From an uncultured Eggerthella sp. (lineage in GTDB: Bacteria; Actinomycetota; Coriobacteriia; Coriobacteriales; Eggerthellaceae), in the NCBI GenBank assembly GCA_958431815.1, contig CAUASB010000004.1, positions 1 to 64,000 on the forward strand: a stretch of 64,000 nt of DNA, read 5' to 3'. How positions within the stretch are numbered: the first letter of the stretch is position 1; every line of letters begins with the position of its first letter. Below are positions 42,045 through 50,949 of the stretch, piece after piece. The position numbers and the translations under genes were made by a program. The notes under the pieces are model-generated. The model saw nothing but the letters and a program-made list of their open reading frames with translations. It was not told where the DNA came from and did no database searches.

Positions 42045-44059
42045 TGCGCGCTCCCTTCGTTCCCATCGCATGCAAGGGCGTCGTCTTCGCACAGATACGT
42101 GCACAGTCCGCAGCCGTTGCACAGCGATTCGTCTACCACCGGGCGGCGCGCCTCGGCGTCCCACGAAAGCGCCGGGCACCCGATTTTCAGCACGCACTTG
42201 CCGCAGCCCGTGCACGCCTCTTCGCTATAGCGGACCGGAGCACCGGGCTTTATCAGCTTCACGCACGGCGACTCAAAGATAACCGCCGAAGGACCGTCGT
42301 AGTAGATGGCCTGGCGCGCCGCCTCCTGCGCTTCGTCCAACCGCAGCGGATTGGCGTGCGTGATAACCTTCACGCCCAGCGCACGCAGCACCGCTTCAAT
42401 GGAAATGGGCTCGGATTTGGGCCCCATCAGCGTAACGCCCGTGCCGGGGTGCGGCTGCGAACCCGTCATGGCGGTGGTTGCGTTGTCCAGCACGCACACG
42501 GTGATGTCATGCTGGTTGTACACCGCGTTGGCAATGCCAGTCATGCCGCTGGCGAAGAACGTGGAATCGCCCACGAACGAAAGCGCCTTCTTGCCCGGCT
42601 CTACCACGCTGAAGCCCTGCGCCACCGTGATGCCCGCGCCCATGCACAGGCAGGTGTCCACCGCGTTCAGCGGCTTGGCATTACCCAAGGTGTAGCAGCC
42701 GATGTCGCCGCAGAAAATGCCGTCGCTCGGGCGACGCAGCGCCGACTTCACCGCGTAGAACGCGCCGCGATGCGGGCAACCCGGGCACAGCAGCGGCGGG
42801 CGGGCAGGCGGCTGGGTATGCGCCAGCTCTTCGCCAGCTCCTGCCGCCAAGGCGGTTTCGGCGCCGAATACCTGGCGCGGCTCGCGCAGGCAAACGCCGA
42901 AGAATGCACGCAGCTGTTCGGCGATGGCGTCTACCGTGTTTTCGCCGCGGTCGGTGGTCTCGCCCGTCAGCTTGCCGTGCACGCGGTAGCTTGCACCCGT
43001 GCGACCTGCGGTTTTAAGCATTTCGTCTTCCAGGACATGGTCCAGTTCCTCGAACACGATAACGTCGGAAAGCCCTTCAGCGAACGTTGCCGCACGCTGT
43101 TGCGGGAACGGATACGGTGTGCCCACCTGCATGATGCGGTACGCCGGCAGCGCTTCCACCGTCTTGCCGTGCGCGGGGCCGCCCATGGTGCAGAAGTCGC
43201 CTTCGCAGCTTGGCGGCAAAACAGGTGCCAGCGCGGCACCTTCCGCCCACACCAACTTGCCAGCCTGGGCCTCTTCTTCCAACAGGCGCAGCGCTTCACG
43301 CGCATAGGCGTACGAAATGCCGCCTGCCACAATACCCACCTGCGCGTTTTCGCCAGCAGCAAACACGGGGTTGAACTGGTCGAACGCACTTCCCGAAAAA
43401 TCTTCGGCAATGGCAACTAGGCGCTCGTTTATCTCGGCGTGAGCAGCGTAAGATCGCTTCGGGAAAATGACCCAGCGCGAATCGCGCTTGAAGCCTTCGG
43501 GAGTACGTGCCTGCGTGCGCTCTTCAACATCGAAGTAGGTCGAAGCGTGGCAAATGCGCGTGGTAGGGCGCATCAGAACAGGGGTTTGGTATGCCTCGGA
43601 CAGATCGTAGGCGGCGCCCATCATGGCGCAGCCCTGCTCGGGCGTTGCCGGGTCGAACACCGGCACCTTGGCAAACGCCGCGAAGCGCCGCGTGTCCTGT
43701 TCGGTTTGGGACGAAATGGGGCCCGGGTCGTCGGCAACGTAGAGCACGGTGCCGCCCTTCACGCCCACGTAGTTCAGCGACATCAGCGCATCGCTTGCCA
43801 CGTTCAGGCCCACCTGCTTGCACGTGTACAGCGTGCGAGCGCCCGAATACGCAGCGCCGGCCAAAAGCTCCAGCGCAGCCTTTTCGTTCGTGGACCATTC
43901 CACATGCACGCCTTCGGCTTTGTCTGCGGCATGCTGCTTGGCAACCGTTTCGATAACCTCGGAAGAAGGGGTGCCCGGGTAGCCCGCGCATACACGCACG
44001 CCCGCTTCAAGAGCAGCATGGGCAAAGGCTTCGTTGCCCGTTAAGAATTCTTTTGCCAT
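42041..44059 (-). CDS. iorA: Indolepyruvate:ferredoxin oxidoreductase, alpha subunit
   Basis: The 672-residue catalytic chain. The N-terminal domain binds the substrate side of thiamine diphosphate (AGYPGTPSSEVIETVA, residues 25-40). The central part carries the cofactor region LLCPGCPHRGAFYAV and FCGDIGCYTLG near residue 420, and GDSTFFASGMTGIANAVYN. The C-terminus holds two ferredoxin-type clusters: CTGCGKCVLKIGC and CNGCGLCTYLC. The first cluster's fourth Cys spacing (GKCVLKIGC) differs slightly from the classic CxxCxxCxxxC. The ATG at 44059 follows AAGGAAC. purE lies 12 bases upstream and iorB overlaps the end, so the three are one operon. Confidence 0.93.
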   Translation of the reverse strand: MAKEFLTGNEAFAHAALEAGVRVCAGYPGTPSSEVIETVAKQHAADKAEGVHVEWSTNEKAALELLAGAAYSGARTLYTCKQVGLNVASDALMSLNYVGVKGGTVLYVADDPGPISSQTEQDTRRFAAFAKVPVFDPATPEQGCAMMGAAYDLSEAYQTPVLMRPTTRICHASTYFDVEERTQARTPEGFKRDSRWVIFPKRSYAAHAEINERLVAIAEDFSGSAFDQFNPVFAAGENAQVGIVAGGISYAYAREALRLLEEEAQAGKLVWAEGAALAPVLPPSCEGDFCTMGGPAHGKTVEALPAYRIMQVGTPYPFPQQRAATFAEGLSDVIVFEELDHVLEDEMLKTAGRTGASYRVHGKLTGETTDRGENTVDAIAEQLRAFFGVCLREPRQVFGAETALAAGAGEELAHTQPPARPPLLCPGCPHRGAFYAVKSALRRPSDGIFCGDIGCYTLGNAKPLNAVDTCLCMGAGITVAQGFSVVEPGKKALSFVGDSTFFASGMTGIANAVYNQHDITVCVLDNATTAMTGSQPHPGTGVTLMGPKSEPISIEAVLRALGVKVITHANPLRLDEAQEAARQAIYYDGPSAVIFESPCVKLIKPGAPVRYSEEACTGCGKCVLKIGCPALSWDAEARRPVVDESLCNGCGLCTYLCEDDALACDGNEGSAQ

Positions 44060-44071
44060 TAATGGGGTTCC

Positions 44072-44545
44072 TTATGCCTGGGCCATGTCGGCTTTGAGCT
44101 TTTCAATCTTCGCGCGCGCTTCGTCGTTGCCCGTACCCAGCATCTGAACAGCCAAAATGGCAGCGTTCTTCGCGCCATTGATGGCAACCGTTGCCACCGG
44201 TACGCCGCTGGGCATCTGAACCATGGAAAGCAGGGAATCAAGGCCGCCCAAATCGCTCGTCTTCATGGGAACGGCAATGATGGGCAGCGGGGTATAAGCA
44301 GCAACCACGCCGCCAAGATGAGCAGCCTTGCCAGCCGCAGCGATAATAACGCGCAGGCCGCGGTCGACGGCAGAGCTTGCCCATTCGTGCACTTCGGCGG
44401 GCTTGCGGTGTGCGCTTGCCACCTTAACTTCATAGGGGACGTCCAGTTCATCAAGCTGCTTCATGCATGCTTCCATCGTGGACATGTCGGATTCGGATCC
44501 CATGATGATGCCAACTATGGGCTTGTCGCCAAAAATAGAGCTCAT
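44072..44545 (-). CDS. purE: N5-carboxyaminoimidazole ribonucleotide mutase
   Basis: Converts N5-CAIR to CAIR in purine synthesis (class I) or AIR plus CO2 to CAIR (class II). The 157-residue length and motifs match bacterial PurE: MGSESDMSTMEAC at residues 15-27, VASAHRKPAEVHEW near residue 43 and AAAGKAAHLGGVVAAYT near residue 70. The ATG at 44545 has AAGGACA upstream. It is the first gene of an operon with iorA and iorB, an unusual partner; no purK is visible within the window, so the other purine genes lie elsewhere. Confidence 0.95.
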   Translation of the reverse strand: MSSIFGDKPIVGIIMGSESDMSTMEACMKQLDELDVPYEVKVASAHRKPAEVHEWASSAVDRGLRVIIAAAGKAAHLGGVVAAYTPLPIIAVPMKTSDLGGLDSLLSMVQMPSGVPVATVAINGAKNAAILAVQMLGTGNDEARAKIEKLKADMAQA

Positions 44546-44687
44546 TGCTTGTCCTTAGAGACGCGGTTTTCCTTTACGCGCAATTGTAGCACCGCACTAT
44601 CACGGGCACGCTTCCCCATCCGCCGCAAAGGGCCAATGCCGGCCTTTCGGCTTGACGGTCTGATTGAGAAAAGGCCATTGCAGAACC

Positions 44688-44886
44688 CAAAACCAAGAAA
44701 CGGGGTCTTCATGGCAAAATAATCGACTTAAGAACGATGCTCTTGCACTTGCTGCTCAAATTGCGCCACGTTTACTACTTTTTTGTTGATTATTTCGGCA
44801 TTTTAAGCCGAAAACAAGGCATTAAAAGAAGCATGACCATTCTTAAGTCGATTATTTTGCCACGTGCAGGCCGTTTTCTGGTTTTG
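44688..44886. mobile_element. MITE-like inverted-repeat element, copy B (199 bp)
   Basis: Same length as copy A. The left arm core TGGCAAAATAATCGACTTA is at 44712-44730 and the right arm core at 44839-44862; outer edges are CAAAACC and GGTTTTG. The centre differs from copies A and C and has TTCGGC-ATTTTAA-GCCGAA instead of the GTTAGGCAAC palindrome. Confidence 0.7.
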
Positions 44887-44960
44887 CGGGCAAGCGCAGA
44901 CGCGAAAAGCGCAGAAACGCGGCTCCCATGCGCCTCGATACAGCCGGCGAAGGGCCAGCG

Positions 44961-45356
44961 CTATTCGTCAGAGTCGCCTTCCCATACTTCGGCAACGCGC
45001 TTTTCCAGGGCCGCAATGAGCTGTTGGTTCACATCGAGCATCTTCTGCAGGTCGGCGGGGGTGGCGTTTTCCACGTGATAGCCCGTGCTGGCAACGCAGG
45101 GCACGGAAAACTTCGTGGCCAAGGCGGCCGCAATATCATGAGCAGGGATTTCGTCTCGGTGGCACGGCACCGCCAGTAGGCTTACCGTTGCGGTTCGCCC
45201 TGGCTCAGGGCGCGGAATGGCCTGGGCAGTAGCGCCCACGTGGGCGAATTCCGGTGTGCAGGCGCACACCACAATGCCACGCGGCGTTACTGTAAGTACC
45301 GCCTCCAGCGCGAAGGCGCCTTCCCCAATGCATACGGTTTCAGTGCGCATACCCAT
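44961..45356 (-). CDS. LpdD-like / bacterial proteasome-assembly-chaperone-fold protein
   Basis: A 131-residue cytosolic protein. The pattern of a Cys/Ala-rich strand (GIVVCACTPEFAHVGATAQA), a central CHRDEIPAHDIAAALATKF and TGYHVENATPADLQKMLDVN near the C-terminus resembles the LpdD-like family (chaperone-fold subunits associated with prenylated-FMN decarboxylases). The ATG at 45356 has AGAAGGG upstream. No UbiD/UbiX-type decarboxylase gene is in the window, so it is an orphan if the assignment is right. It sits between MITE-like copy B and a HAD phosphatase gene. Family assignment is from remembered patterns, hence the moderate score. Confidence 0.6.
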   Translation of the reverse strand: MGMRTETVCIGEGAFALEAVLTVTPRGIVVCACTPEFAHVGATAQAIPRPEPGRTATVSLLAVPCHRDEIPAHDIAAALATKFSVPCVASTGYHVENATPADLQKMLDVNQQLIAALEKRVAEVWEGDSDE

Positions 45357-45412
45357 GTTGGTACCCTTCTCTCACAAAAGTCCGGCTGCAAGCGACCAGC
45401 GGGGCAGCCTCT

Positions 45413-45445
45413 TTAACAAAAAGGGAACTGTCCCCTTTTTGTTAA
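45413..45445. repeat. GGGAACTGTCCCC palindrome, copy 6, at the HAD stop
   Basis: TTAACAAAAAGGG and CCCTTTTTGTTAA flank a slightly decayed core. The palindrome overlaps the stop codon of the HAD gene, as copy 5 does with the ligase gene. Confidence 0.65.
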
Positions 45446-46140
45446 TGGATGGCGGCGAATTCTACAGCGCCGACCAGCTCTTCCGGGCTGGCAATAAGCA
45501 CGCTGGGCATCTGCTTCAGCAGAATCTCGCGTCCGAAGAATTTGCCCCAGGTAACGCCCACGCACGGCATATCGGCGGCATGCGCTGCCTGCAAATCGTA
45601 GGGACTATCGCCCACATACACACATCTATCAGGCGAAACACCCAGTTTCTTCGCTGCTGCCAGCAACGGTTCAGGGTCAGGCTTGTGAGCAGTGCTGTCT
45701 TCCGCGCCGTTCACGCAAGCGAAAACGTCGTACAAGCCATGCGCCTTCAGGCTCTTCGTTGCCAGACCAACGCGCTTCGACGTTACCACGCCCAGCGTGA
45801 ACCCGGCGTTCTTCAAAGCCGCAAGAGCCTCGGGCACGCCCGCAAAGGGATGCGACTTTTCATCCAAGTCGCGTTCGTTAAATTCGCGGTACACGCGGGT
45901 AAGCTCATCGGCAACCTCAGGGGCGTAGCCATGATCTTCGACAAACGTTTGCATCTGCACCACCAACGGCTGCCCCACCTTGGCAATCAGCTCGGCATCG
46001 GGCAGCGCTTTGCCAAACACCTTTTCGGTGGCATAGCGCATGCTTACCAAAATAGGCTCGTACGTGTCCAGCACCGTGCCGTCCAAATCGAACAGCACCA
46101 CATCGCGTTTAGGATTCAAAGAGATAAAGTCGTCAGCCAT
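45442..46140 (-). CDS. HAD-family phosphatase (phosphoglycolate phosphatase/PpaX-like)
   Basis: A 232-residue cytosolic hydrolase. The four HAD motifs are complete: VVLFDLDGTVLDTYEPI (residues 14-30, nucleophile Asp), LGVVTSKR near residue 118, HKPDPEPLLAAA near residue 150 and YVGDSPYDLQAAHAA near residue 173. An alpha-helical C1 cap lies between motifs 1 and 2, as in phosphoglycolate phosphatases and pyrophosphatase PpaX. The ATG at 46140 has GAAGGAA upstream. It is transcribed alone. The substrate is not determined. Confidence 0.88.
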   Translation of the reverse strand: MADDFISLNPKRDVVLFDLDGTVLDTYEPILVSMRYATEKVFGKALPDAELIAKVGQPLVVQMQTFVEDHGYAPEVADELTRVYREFNERDLDEKSHPFAGVPEALAALKNAGFTLGVVTSKRVGLATKSLKAHGLYDVFACVNGAEDSTAHKPDPEPLLAAAKKLGVSPDRCVYVGDSPYDLQAAHAADMPCVGVTWGKFFGREILLKQMPSVLIASPEELVGAVEFAAIH

Positions 46141-46159
46141 TACGGCAATTTCCTTCTTT

Positions 46160-46396
46160 CAGAGAATATAAGGGACCAATCAAAAACAAGATCGCCAGCA
46201 AAATCAGGGGAACGAAAGCAAGGGCATGCGCCAGCAAATCAGCGAGCGGGATTCTGACGAGTGCAGGGGGATTGAAAAGGGGCAGGCATTGGCCTTCGTG
46301 CCATGCCTGCCCCTTTGAAATTTCCCTGTGCCGTCAGAATCCTGCGCAGCGTCATCGCGTTTCGTGAGTCCTGCGCTGTTCGGCAGAACAGCGCAA
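46160..46396. repeat. Intergenic region with dispersed repeat copy 2
   Basis: About 46235-46355 matches 13850-13965. This copy contains a strong hairpin, GGGGCAGGCAT and ATGCCTGCCCC around TGGCCTTCGTGCC, then TTGAAATTTCCCTGTGCCG. No gene is seen. The hairpin could terminate the response-regulator transcript. Confidence 0.6.
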
Positions 46397-47110
46397 CTAA
46401 AGCCCCAAAGCCTTCTTCAGGGAAGAAACGCGGCGGCGGGAAACGGGAATCTTCTCGTCTACGCCATCGAGCGTAAGCAACAGCGTGCCGCCCGACTGAG
46501 GCTCAACTTCCTTGACCAACGCAAGGTTAACCAGGTAACCGCGATGCACGCGGAAAAACCCGTGGCCATCGAGCGTCTTTTCCAGCTGGGCCAAGCTGAC
46601 CGTGGAAAAGAAACGGTCGACGCCCGTTTGCAGGTACGCATAATCGTCGCGCGCCATAACGTAGCGAATATCGTCGATGTTGATGAGGATCTTCTTGCCG
46701 CCCTTTTCAACCGGGATGCGCTCGGCCTTCTGGGCCTTCGCATGCAGCAGCACATGCTCGCGCACGCGGGCAAGCGCATGGGCAAGGCGCTCGGTTTCAA
46801 CAGGCTTCACCAGGTAATCAATGGCGTTCACCTTGAAAGCGTCCAGCGCAAACTCGCTGTAGGCGGTAACGAACACCACGGCCGGCGGATACTTCAGATG
46901 CTGCAGGGCCTCTGCAAGCTGGATGCCGGTAGCCTCAGGCATGTTGATGTCCAAAAACATAACGTCGCAAGGATATTCCTTCAGCTTTTCAATAGCCTCG
47001 CGAACGCTAGCAGCCTCGGCAACAACTTCAGTTTGATTGAGCTCGCTCAGCAAAAAACGCAGCTCGGAACGCGCCGGCGCCTCGTCGTCAACAATGATTG
47101 CCTTCAGCAA
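46397..47110 (-). CDS. LytTR-family response regulator
   Basis: A 237-residue transcriptional regulator. Receiver domain at residues 3-120: acidic pocket IIVDDEAPAR, phosphorylation Asp54 in VMFLDINMP, VTAYSEFALDAF and the conserved Lys in DYLVKPVE. The C-terminal LytTR DNA-binding domain (residues 135-237) contains YLQTGVDRFF, FFRVHRGYLVNL and VSRRRVSSLKKAL. I chose TTG at 47110, five bases after GAGGAGG; a GTG 21 bases upstream lacks any ribosome site. It lies 95 bases after its partner kinase on the same strand. Such regulators often control autolysis, surface or transport genes. Confidence 0.9.
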   Translation of the reverse strand: MLKAIIVDDEAPARSELRFLLSELNQTEVVAEAASVREAIEKLKEYPCDVMFLDINMPEATGIQLAEALQHLKYPPAVVFVTAYSEFALDAFKVNAIDYLVKPVETERLAHALARVREHVLLHAKAQKAERIPVEKGGKKILINIDDIRYVMARDDYAYLQTGVDRFFSTVSLAQLEKTLDGHGFFRVHRGYLVNLALVKEVEPQSGGTLLLTLDGVDEKIPVSRRRVSSLKKALGL

Positions 47111-47205
47111 CGCAGCCTCCTCGTGTTTCACAGATTAATCATTCGTATTATAGACCACTTACCGAAAAAGCGAGCACCTATCTCAAAGCCTAAACAGGTA
47201 GGGCA

Positions 47206-48504
47206 CTACATGGTTGCGCACTCAGGAAGGAACAGCGTAACCGCCGTGCCCTTACCCAGTTCACTTTGGATATCCATGTAAGCATGCTCGCCGTAGTACC
47301 CGCGAAGACGATCGTTGATGTTCTTCACGGCAATGCCCAGCCCTGTTTCCGACTTGGGCGCCATGATGTTGATGCGATCTTCTTCCTTCATGCCGATGCC
47401 GTCATCGTTCACGTGAAGGTACACGTCGTTGCCTTCCAGGCTTCCTGAAATGGAAATGGTGAGCTTGCCTTCGGCGGGCATGGCATGCTTCACCGCGTTT
47501 TCAACCAGGGGCTGCACCATGAAGGCGGGCACCTGCATCGCGCGCACTTCGTCGTCGATGTCCACTTCCACGGCCAGGCGGTCTTCGCCGAAGCGCGCCT
47601 GCTCGAGCGAAAGGTAGCGCACGGTTTGCTCCACTTCACGCGAAAGAGGAATAAGGTCGGAGCTGTTTTCCAGCGTTTGGCGATAGAACACCGCAAATTC
47701 ACGCAGCATAACGCGCGCCTTGTCGGGGTCGGTGCGCACAAGCGATGCCATAGTGTTGATGATGTTGAACAGGAAATGCGGGTTGATCTGGCTTTGCAGG
47801 GCCTTGAGCTCCATGCTGGTTGCCAGCTTCTTCTGATCTTCCAGCTGCAGGGCGGCAAGCTGGGTGGAAAGCAGCTGGCCAAAGCCTTCCGCCACGGAAA
47901 TCTGCGTTTCGGTAATGCGTGAAGCCTTGGGGTAGTAGAACTTCAGCGTACCTTGAATGGAAGAGGATGAGCCCATCTTCAGAGGAACGATGATGGCCGC
48001 CTGAATGGTTTTGATGGGAGCAGGCAAGCCCACTTCCAGCTGCGAGCGCAGCACGCGGGTTTTGCCGTCTTGCACCGTGCGCTTGGTGCCGGCCGTGCGG
48101 ATGTGGCCGCCCAATTCGCCCAGCTCTTCCTTGCCGGAACCGGAATAACCCAGAACAATCTCGCGGTCGGTGACGGCAACGGCGCAGGCCGAAGTGGAAG
48201 GCAACAGAATGTCGCACACCTTCTGCGCCGCTTCGGACGTGAAGCCTTCCTGCATGGCTTCCAGCGTTTCGCTTGCCAGGTTCAACACCGACATAGACTG
48301 GTTTGCGCGAATGCGGTCGGGGTCCAAAATCAAAGCGATGGTGATAAGCAAAAACGCCGTGAACAGCGTGCCCGCAATGGTAAGCACCAGGTAATTGCGG
48401 TCGGGGCCGAACATTGCCCAACCCAGCACGCAGCCGCACAGCAGCGCCATGCACAGCGAGGCGATTTCAAGGGCAATGGTAACGTTGTGACGAGGGTAAG
48501 CCAT
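47206..48504 (-). CDS. Sensor histidine kinase, LytS/His_kinase family
   Basis: A 432-residue membrane kinase that should phosphorylate the adjacent LytTR regulator. Two membrane helices (residues 9-30 and 38-60) leave almost no outer loop, so the signal is probably sensed in the membrane or by the GAF-like domain at about 85-215 (STSACAVAVTDREIVLGYSG). The phosphoacceptor box is LQSQINPHFLFNIINTMAS near residue 235, and the ATPase domain has ENAVKHA, VNDDGIGM and GLGIAVKNINDRL. I chose the ATG at 48504 with AAGGATC upstream; a longer frame lacks a ribosome site. Unlike LytS it has no multi-helix 5TM domain. Confidence 0.88.
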   Translation of the reverse strand: MAYPRHNVTIALEIASLCMALLCGCVLGWAMFGPDRNYLVLTIAGTLFTAFLLITIALILDPDRIRANQSMSVLNLASETLEAMQEGFTSEAAQKVCDILLPSTSACAVAVTDREIVLGYSGSGKEELGELGGHIRTAGTKRTVQDGKTRVLRSQLEVGLPAPIKTIQAAIIVPLKMGSSSSIQGTLKFYYPKASRITETQISVAEGFGQLLSTQLAALQLEDQKKLATSMELKALQSQINPHFLFNIINTMASLVRTDPDKARVMLREFAVFYRQTLENSSDLIPLSREVEQTVRYLSLEQARFGEDRLAVEVDIDDEVRAMQVPAFMVQPLVENAVKHAMPAEGKLTISISGSLEGNDVYLHVNDDGIGMKEEDRINIMAPKSETGLGIAVKNINDRLRGYYGEHAYMDIQSELGKGTAVTLFLPECATM

Positions 48505-48738
48505 GAGCGATCCTTGCAGCGTAAGAGGCACTTCTTCGTTTGCCGTCAAACGAGCAGCAAACGATTCGACCATAGCATATTTACCCGTTCAACTGGCAAA
48601 TGCGATAGCCCAAGGCACGCCCGCAAGCGCGCGGAGCAAATGGCGCCTTGCCAGAAGCCGAGGCAAGCACCGCGTGCTGTCAAAACGCAAGACCCGCAAC
48701 CCACCTTGCCGAAATGGGAAGCGGAAGCCGAAACCCGC

Positions 48739-49584
48739 CTACAGCGCCACGATTTCGTTGCCCAGCAGCACCACCGCGCTGATAAGCAGGAATGCGCCGA
48801 AAATGAAGCGCAGCTGACGTTCGGGCACGCGGCGCACCAAGTTCGCACCGATTACGGCGCCGGGAATGCTGCCCGCCGCCATGGCAATGCCGGCAAGATA
48901 GTCGATGTTGCCCAGCAGGCCCTGCTCTATAACGCCAGGGATAGCCAGAATCATAATGGCAATAAGCGACGTGCCCGAAGCTTTGCGCATCATAACGCCC
49001 AGCACCGAAACGAACAGCGGCACCATCAGAAAGCCGCCGCCGACGCCCACATAGCCCGACGCCAAACCGGCCGTAAGACCAATGGCAATGGCCTTGGGCA
49101 GATTGCCGCGAGTAAGCTCGAAGCCGCCTTCGCCCAAGTCTTCTTCCACCGCTGCAGCTTTCACGGCCGCTTTTTCCACATCGACGCCCATCGCTTTGCC
49201 GGAAGCGGGGTTCTTCGGCATGCGCACCGCCTTGCGGAACATCTTGAACGACGAATAGCCGATGATGATGGCGGCCGCCAACATAACCATCCATGCCGGT
49301 GAAAGATTGGCCAAGAACACGCCCACCGGGCTGGTGCATGCACCGGCCAAACCACATACGATGCCCAGCTTGGGGATGCACGTCTTGTTCTTGATGTGCG
49401 TTACGAAGCCCACCAACGAAGTGGGAATAATGGTAAACAGCGAGGTTGCTGTAGAAGCAAACGCGGAAAGGCCGAAACCCAAGCGGAATATGGGAACCAT
49501 CAAGGTTCCGCCTCCGATACCCAACAAGCCCGACAAAATGCCAACAACTACGCCAACTGCTACGGTGAGTACAAGGGTTTCCAT
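48739..49584 (-). CDS. TauE/SafE family sulfite/anion exporter
   Basis: A 281-residue membrane protein with about eight hydrophobic segments. The two family repeats are visible as GILSGLLGIGGGTLMVPIF (residues 15-33) and GLASGYVGVGGGFLMVPLF near residue 175. Between them is a charged cytoplasmic loop (about residues 120-155) longer than usual. Members export or import sulfite, sulfonates or organic anions. The ATG at 49584 lies 15 bases after the glycosyltransferase stop on the same strand, suggesting an operon. The ion is unknown. Confidence 0.87.
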   Translation of the reverse strand: METLVLTVAVGVVVGILSGLLGIGGGTLMVPIFRLGFGLSAFASTATSLFTIIPTSLVGFVTHIKNKTCIPKLGIVCGLAGACTSPVGVFLANLSPAWMVMLAAAIIIGYSSFKMFRKAVRMPKNPASGKAMGVDVEKAAVKAAAVEEDLGEGGFELTRGNLPKAIAIGLTAGLASGYVGVGGGFLMVPLFVSVLGVMMRKASGTSLIAIMILAIPGVIEQGLLGNIDYLAGIAMAAGSIPGAVIGANLVRRVPERQLRFIFGAFLLISAVVLLGNEIVAL

Positions 49585-49599
49585 GAAGCGCGCCGAATC

Positions 49600-50949
49600 C
49601 TATTCCTCGTTGATGTTCAGCCTTATCTCGGATGTTAAACCTGGATCGAGGTTAACAGCAACCGTTTCCGCCTGCTCGGGAATATCGCGAACGTCGTCGG
49701 GCATTCCGCCAGGTGTATTCGCCGCTTCGACCACCACTTCTTCGCCCGACTGGCGCGCGATAGCCGCCTGAACCAGCGCATGACGCAACCCACCGTCGCT
49801 TTCCATGCGCGCCATGATGTCGCCCCAGGTGTACTGGAACTCGAAGTACTTCATGCAGTGCTCCTGGGCGTACTCGGTCGCCTCGCCCGCCGCGGCCTTG
49901 GCGCCTTCACGGTAGCGCTTCTTGTCGGGGCGCACCAGCGAACGCAAAAACGCCGTGCGCTTGATGCGCTTGGTGATGCCCGGCTCCAAGAACGGCCCCG
50001 GATACGGCATCAGCGAAGAGGGCTTGATTTGCAGAAGGTCAATCTGAGCGCGGCTGAACTCGATTTTGTAGTACTCGTACACCCAACGGAAAATATCGCG
50101 GTAGAAGCGATGGCCCTCGTGCCTGTCGCGCGGAGGGCGGTGCGTGAGCGACCATTGGTTGTCGAACCAGATGTCGGAACCGTACATGCGCAGGTCAAGC
50201 AGGTAGTCCAAGTCTTCGCCGCGCATGATCCACGGATCGAAGCTCAAGCGGCGGTACGTTTCACGGTGCAGCGCCAGGCAGCCACCGCACACATGGTTTG
50301 AGCGCGAAAGACGCGGGCCCGCCATAGCCTTGGAAATCCAGTTGTTGAAGGCGCGACCCTGCTGCCAAAAATGGTTGTACCAGTGGTTTTGGCTTTTGGA
50401 GTAGTACGTGCCTTCGTCGTTGAAGTAGAAGCCTGACTTGGCAAGGATGGGAATGCCCTTCTTGGTAAGCTTGCCCAAGCCGTACATGGCCTTTTCGAGG
50501 AATGCCTCGTCGTCGATGATCTCGTCGTCATCGACGAACACCACCGAATCGAAGCCCAACACCTGTGCAATTACCAGGCCCAGGTTGCGGACGGCGGCAT
50601 ATCCGGTAAGCCCGATGGCCGTCTGCTGGCCGCCGAAGCCCAGCTGGTCCAAGCGCTGCTGCACAATCTCAGCTTCCGCGCGGCCGATTACCAGCGTATG
50701 CATATGGGGGAATTGGTTGGCGATTGCCTGCACTTTTTTGGCGGCTTCGTCTTCCACGCCGCATTCGGCAGCCACCAGGATGATTACCTGGCCCAAACCG
50801 CGAACATGCTGCAGCGAATTAAGGCACCTGCCCAAGCTGCCCTGTTCGTTAAGGGGTGTGGGGTGATCGTAGAGGTTCGAAGGCTTTGATGCCCCGCGTT
50901 TGCGCGTGGGCGCCGTGTGGAGCGTAGGTATGATCACCGCTGGATTCAT
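49600..50949 (-). CDS. Family 2-like glycosyltransferase
   Basis: A 449-residue cytosolic glycosyltransferase with a GT-A fold. The nucleotide-sugar site is VVFVDDDEIIDDEAF near residue 150, a DxD-type motif with three Asp, and the acceptor region contains CGGCLALHRETYRRL and FDPWIMRGEDLDYLLDLRM (ED catalytic pair). The C-terminal 80 residues are acidic and unlike the family. The start ATG at 50949 has AAAGGGGG upstream. No membrane helix is seen, so it probably acts on a soluble or peripheral acceptor. It heads an operon with the TauE-like exporter. Acceptor and sugar are unknown. Confidence 0.8.
   Translation of the reverse strand: MNPAVIIPTLHTAPTRKRGASKPSNLYDHPTPLNEQGSLGRCLNSLQHVRGLGQVIILVAAECGVEDEAAKKVQAIANQFPHMHTLVIGRAEAEIVQQRLDQLGFGGQQTAIGLTGYAAVRNLGLVIAQVLGFDSVVFVDDDEIIDDEAFLEKAMYGLGKLTKKGIPILAKSGFYFNDEGTYYSKSQNHWYNHFWQQGRAFNNWISKAMAGPRLSRSNHVCGGCLALHRETYRRLSFDPWIMRGEDLDYLLDLRMYGSDIWFDNQWSLTHRPPRDRHEGHRFYRDIFRWVYEYYKIEFSRAQIDLLQIKPSSLMPYPGPFLEPGITKRIKRTAFLRSLVRPDKKRYREGAKAAAGEATEYAQEHCMKYFEFQYTWGDIMARMESDGGLRHALVQAAIARQSGEEVVVEAANTPGGMPDDVRDIPEQAETVAVNLDPGLTSEIRLNINEE

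Noticed and set aside
42044..43420. 458-codon plus-strand frame opposite iorA
   Set aside because: Arg-rich shadow; iorA has full cofactor and cluster motifs.
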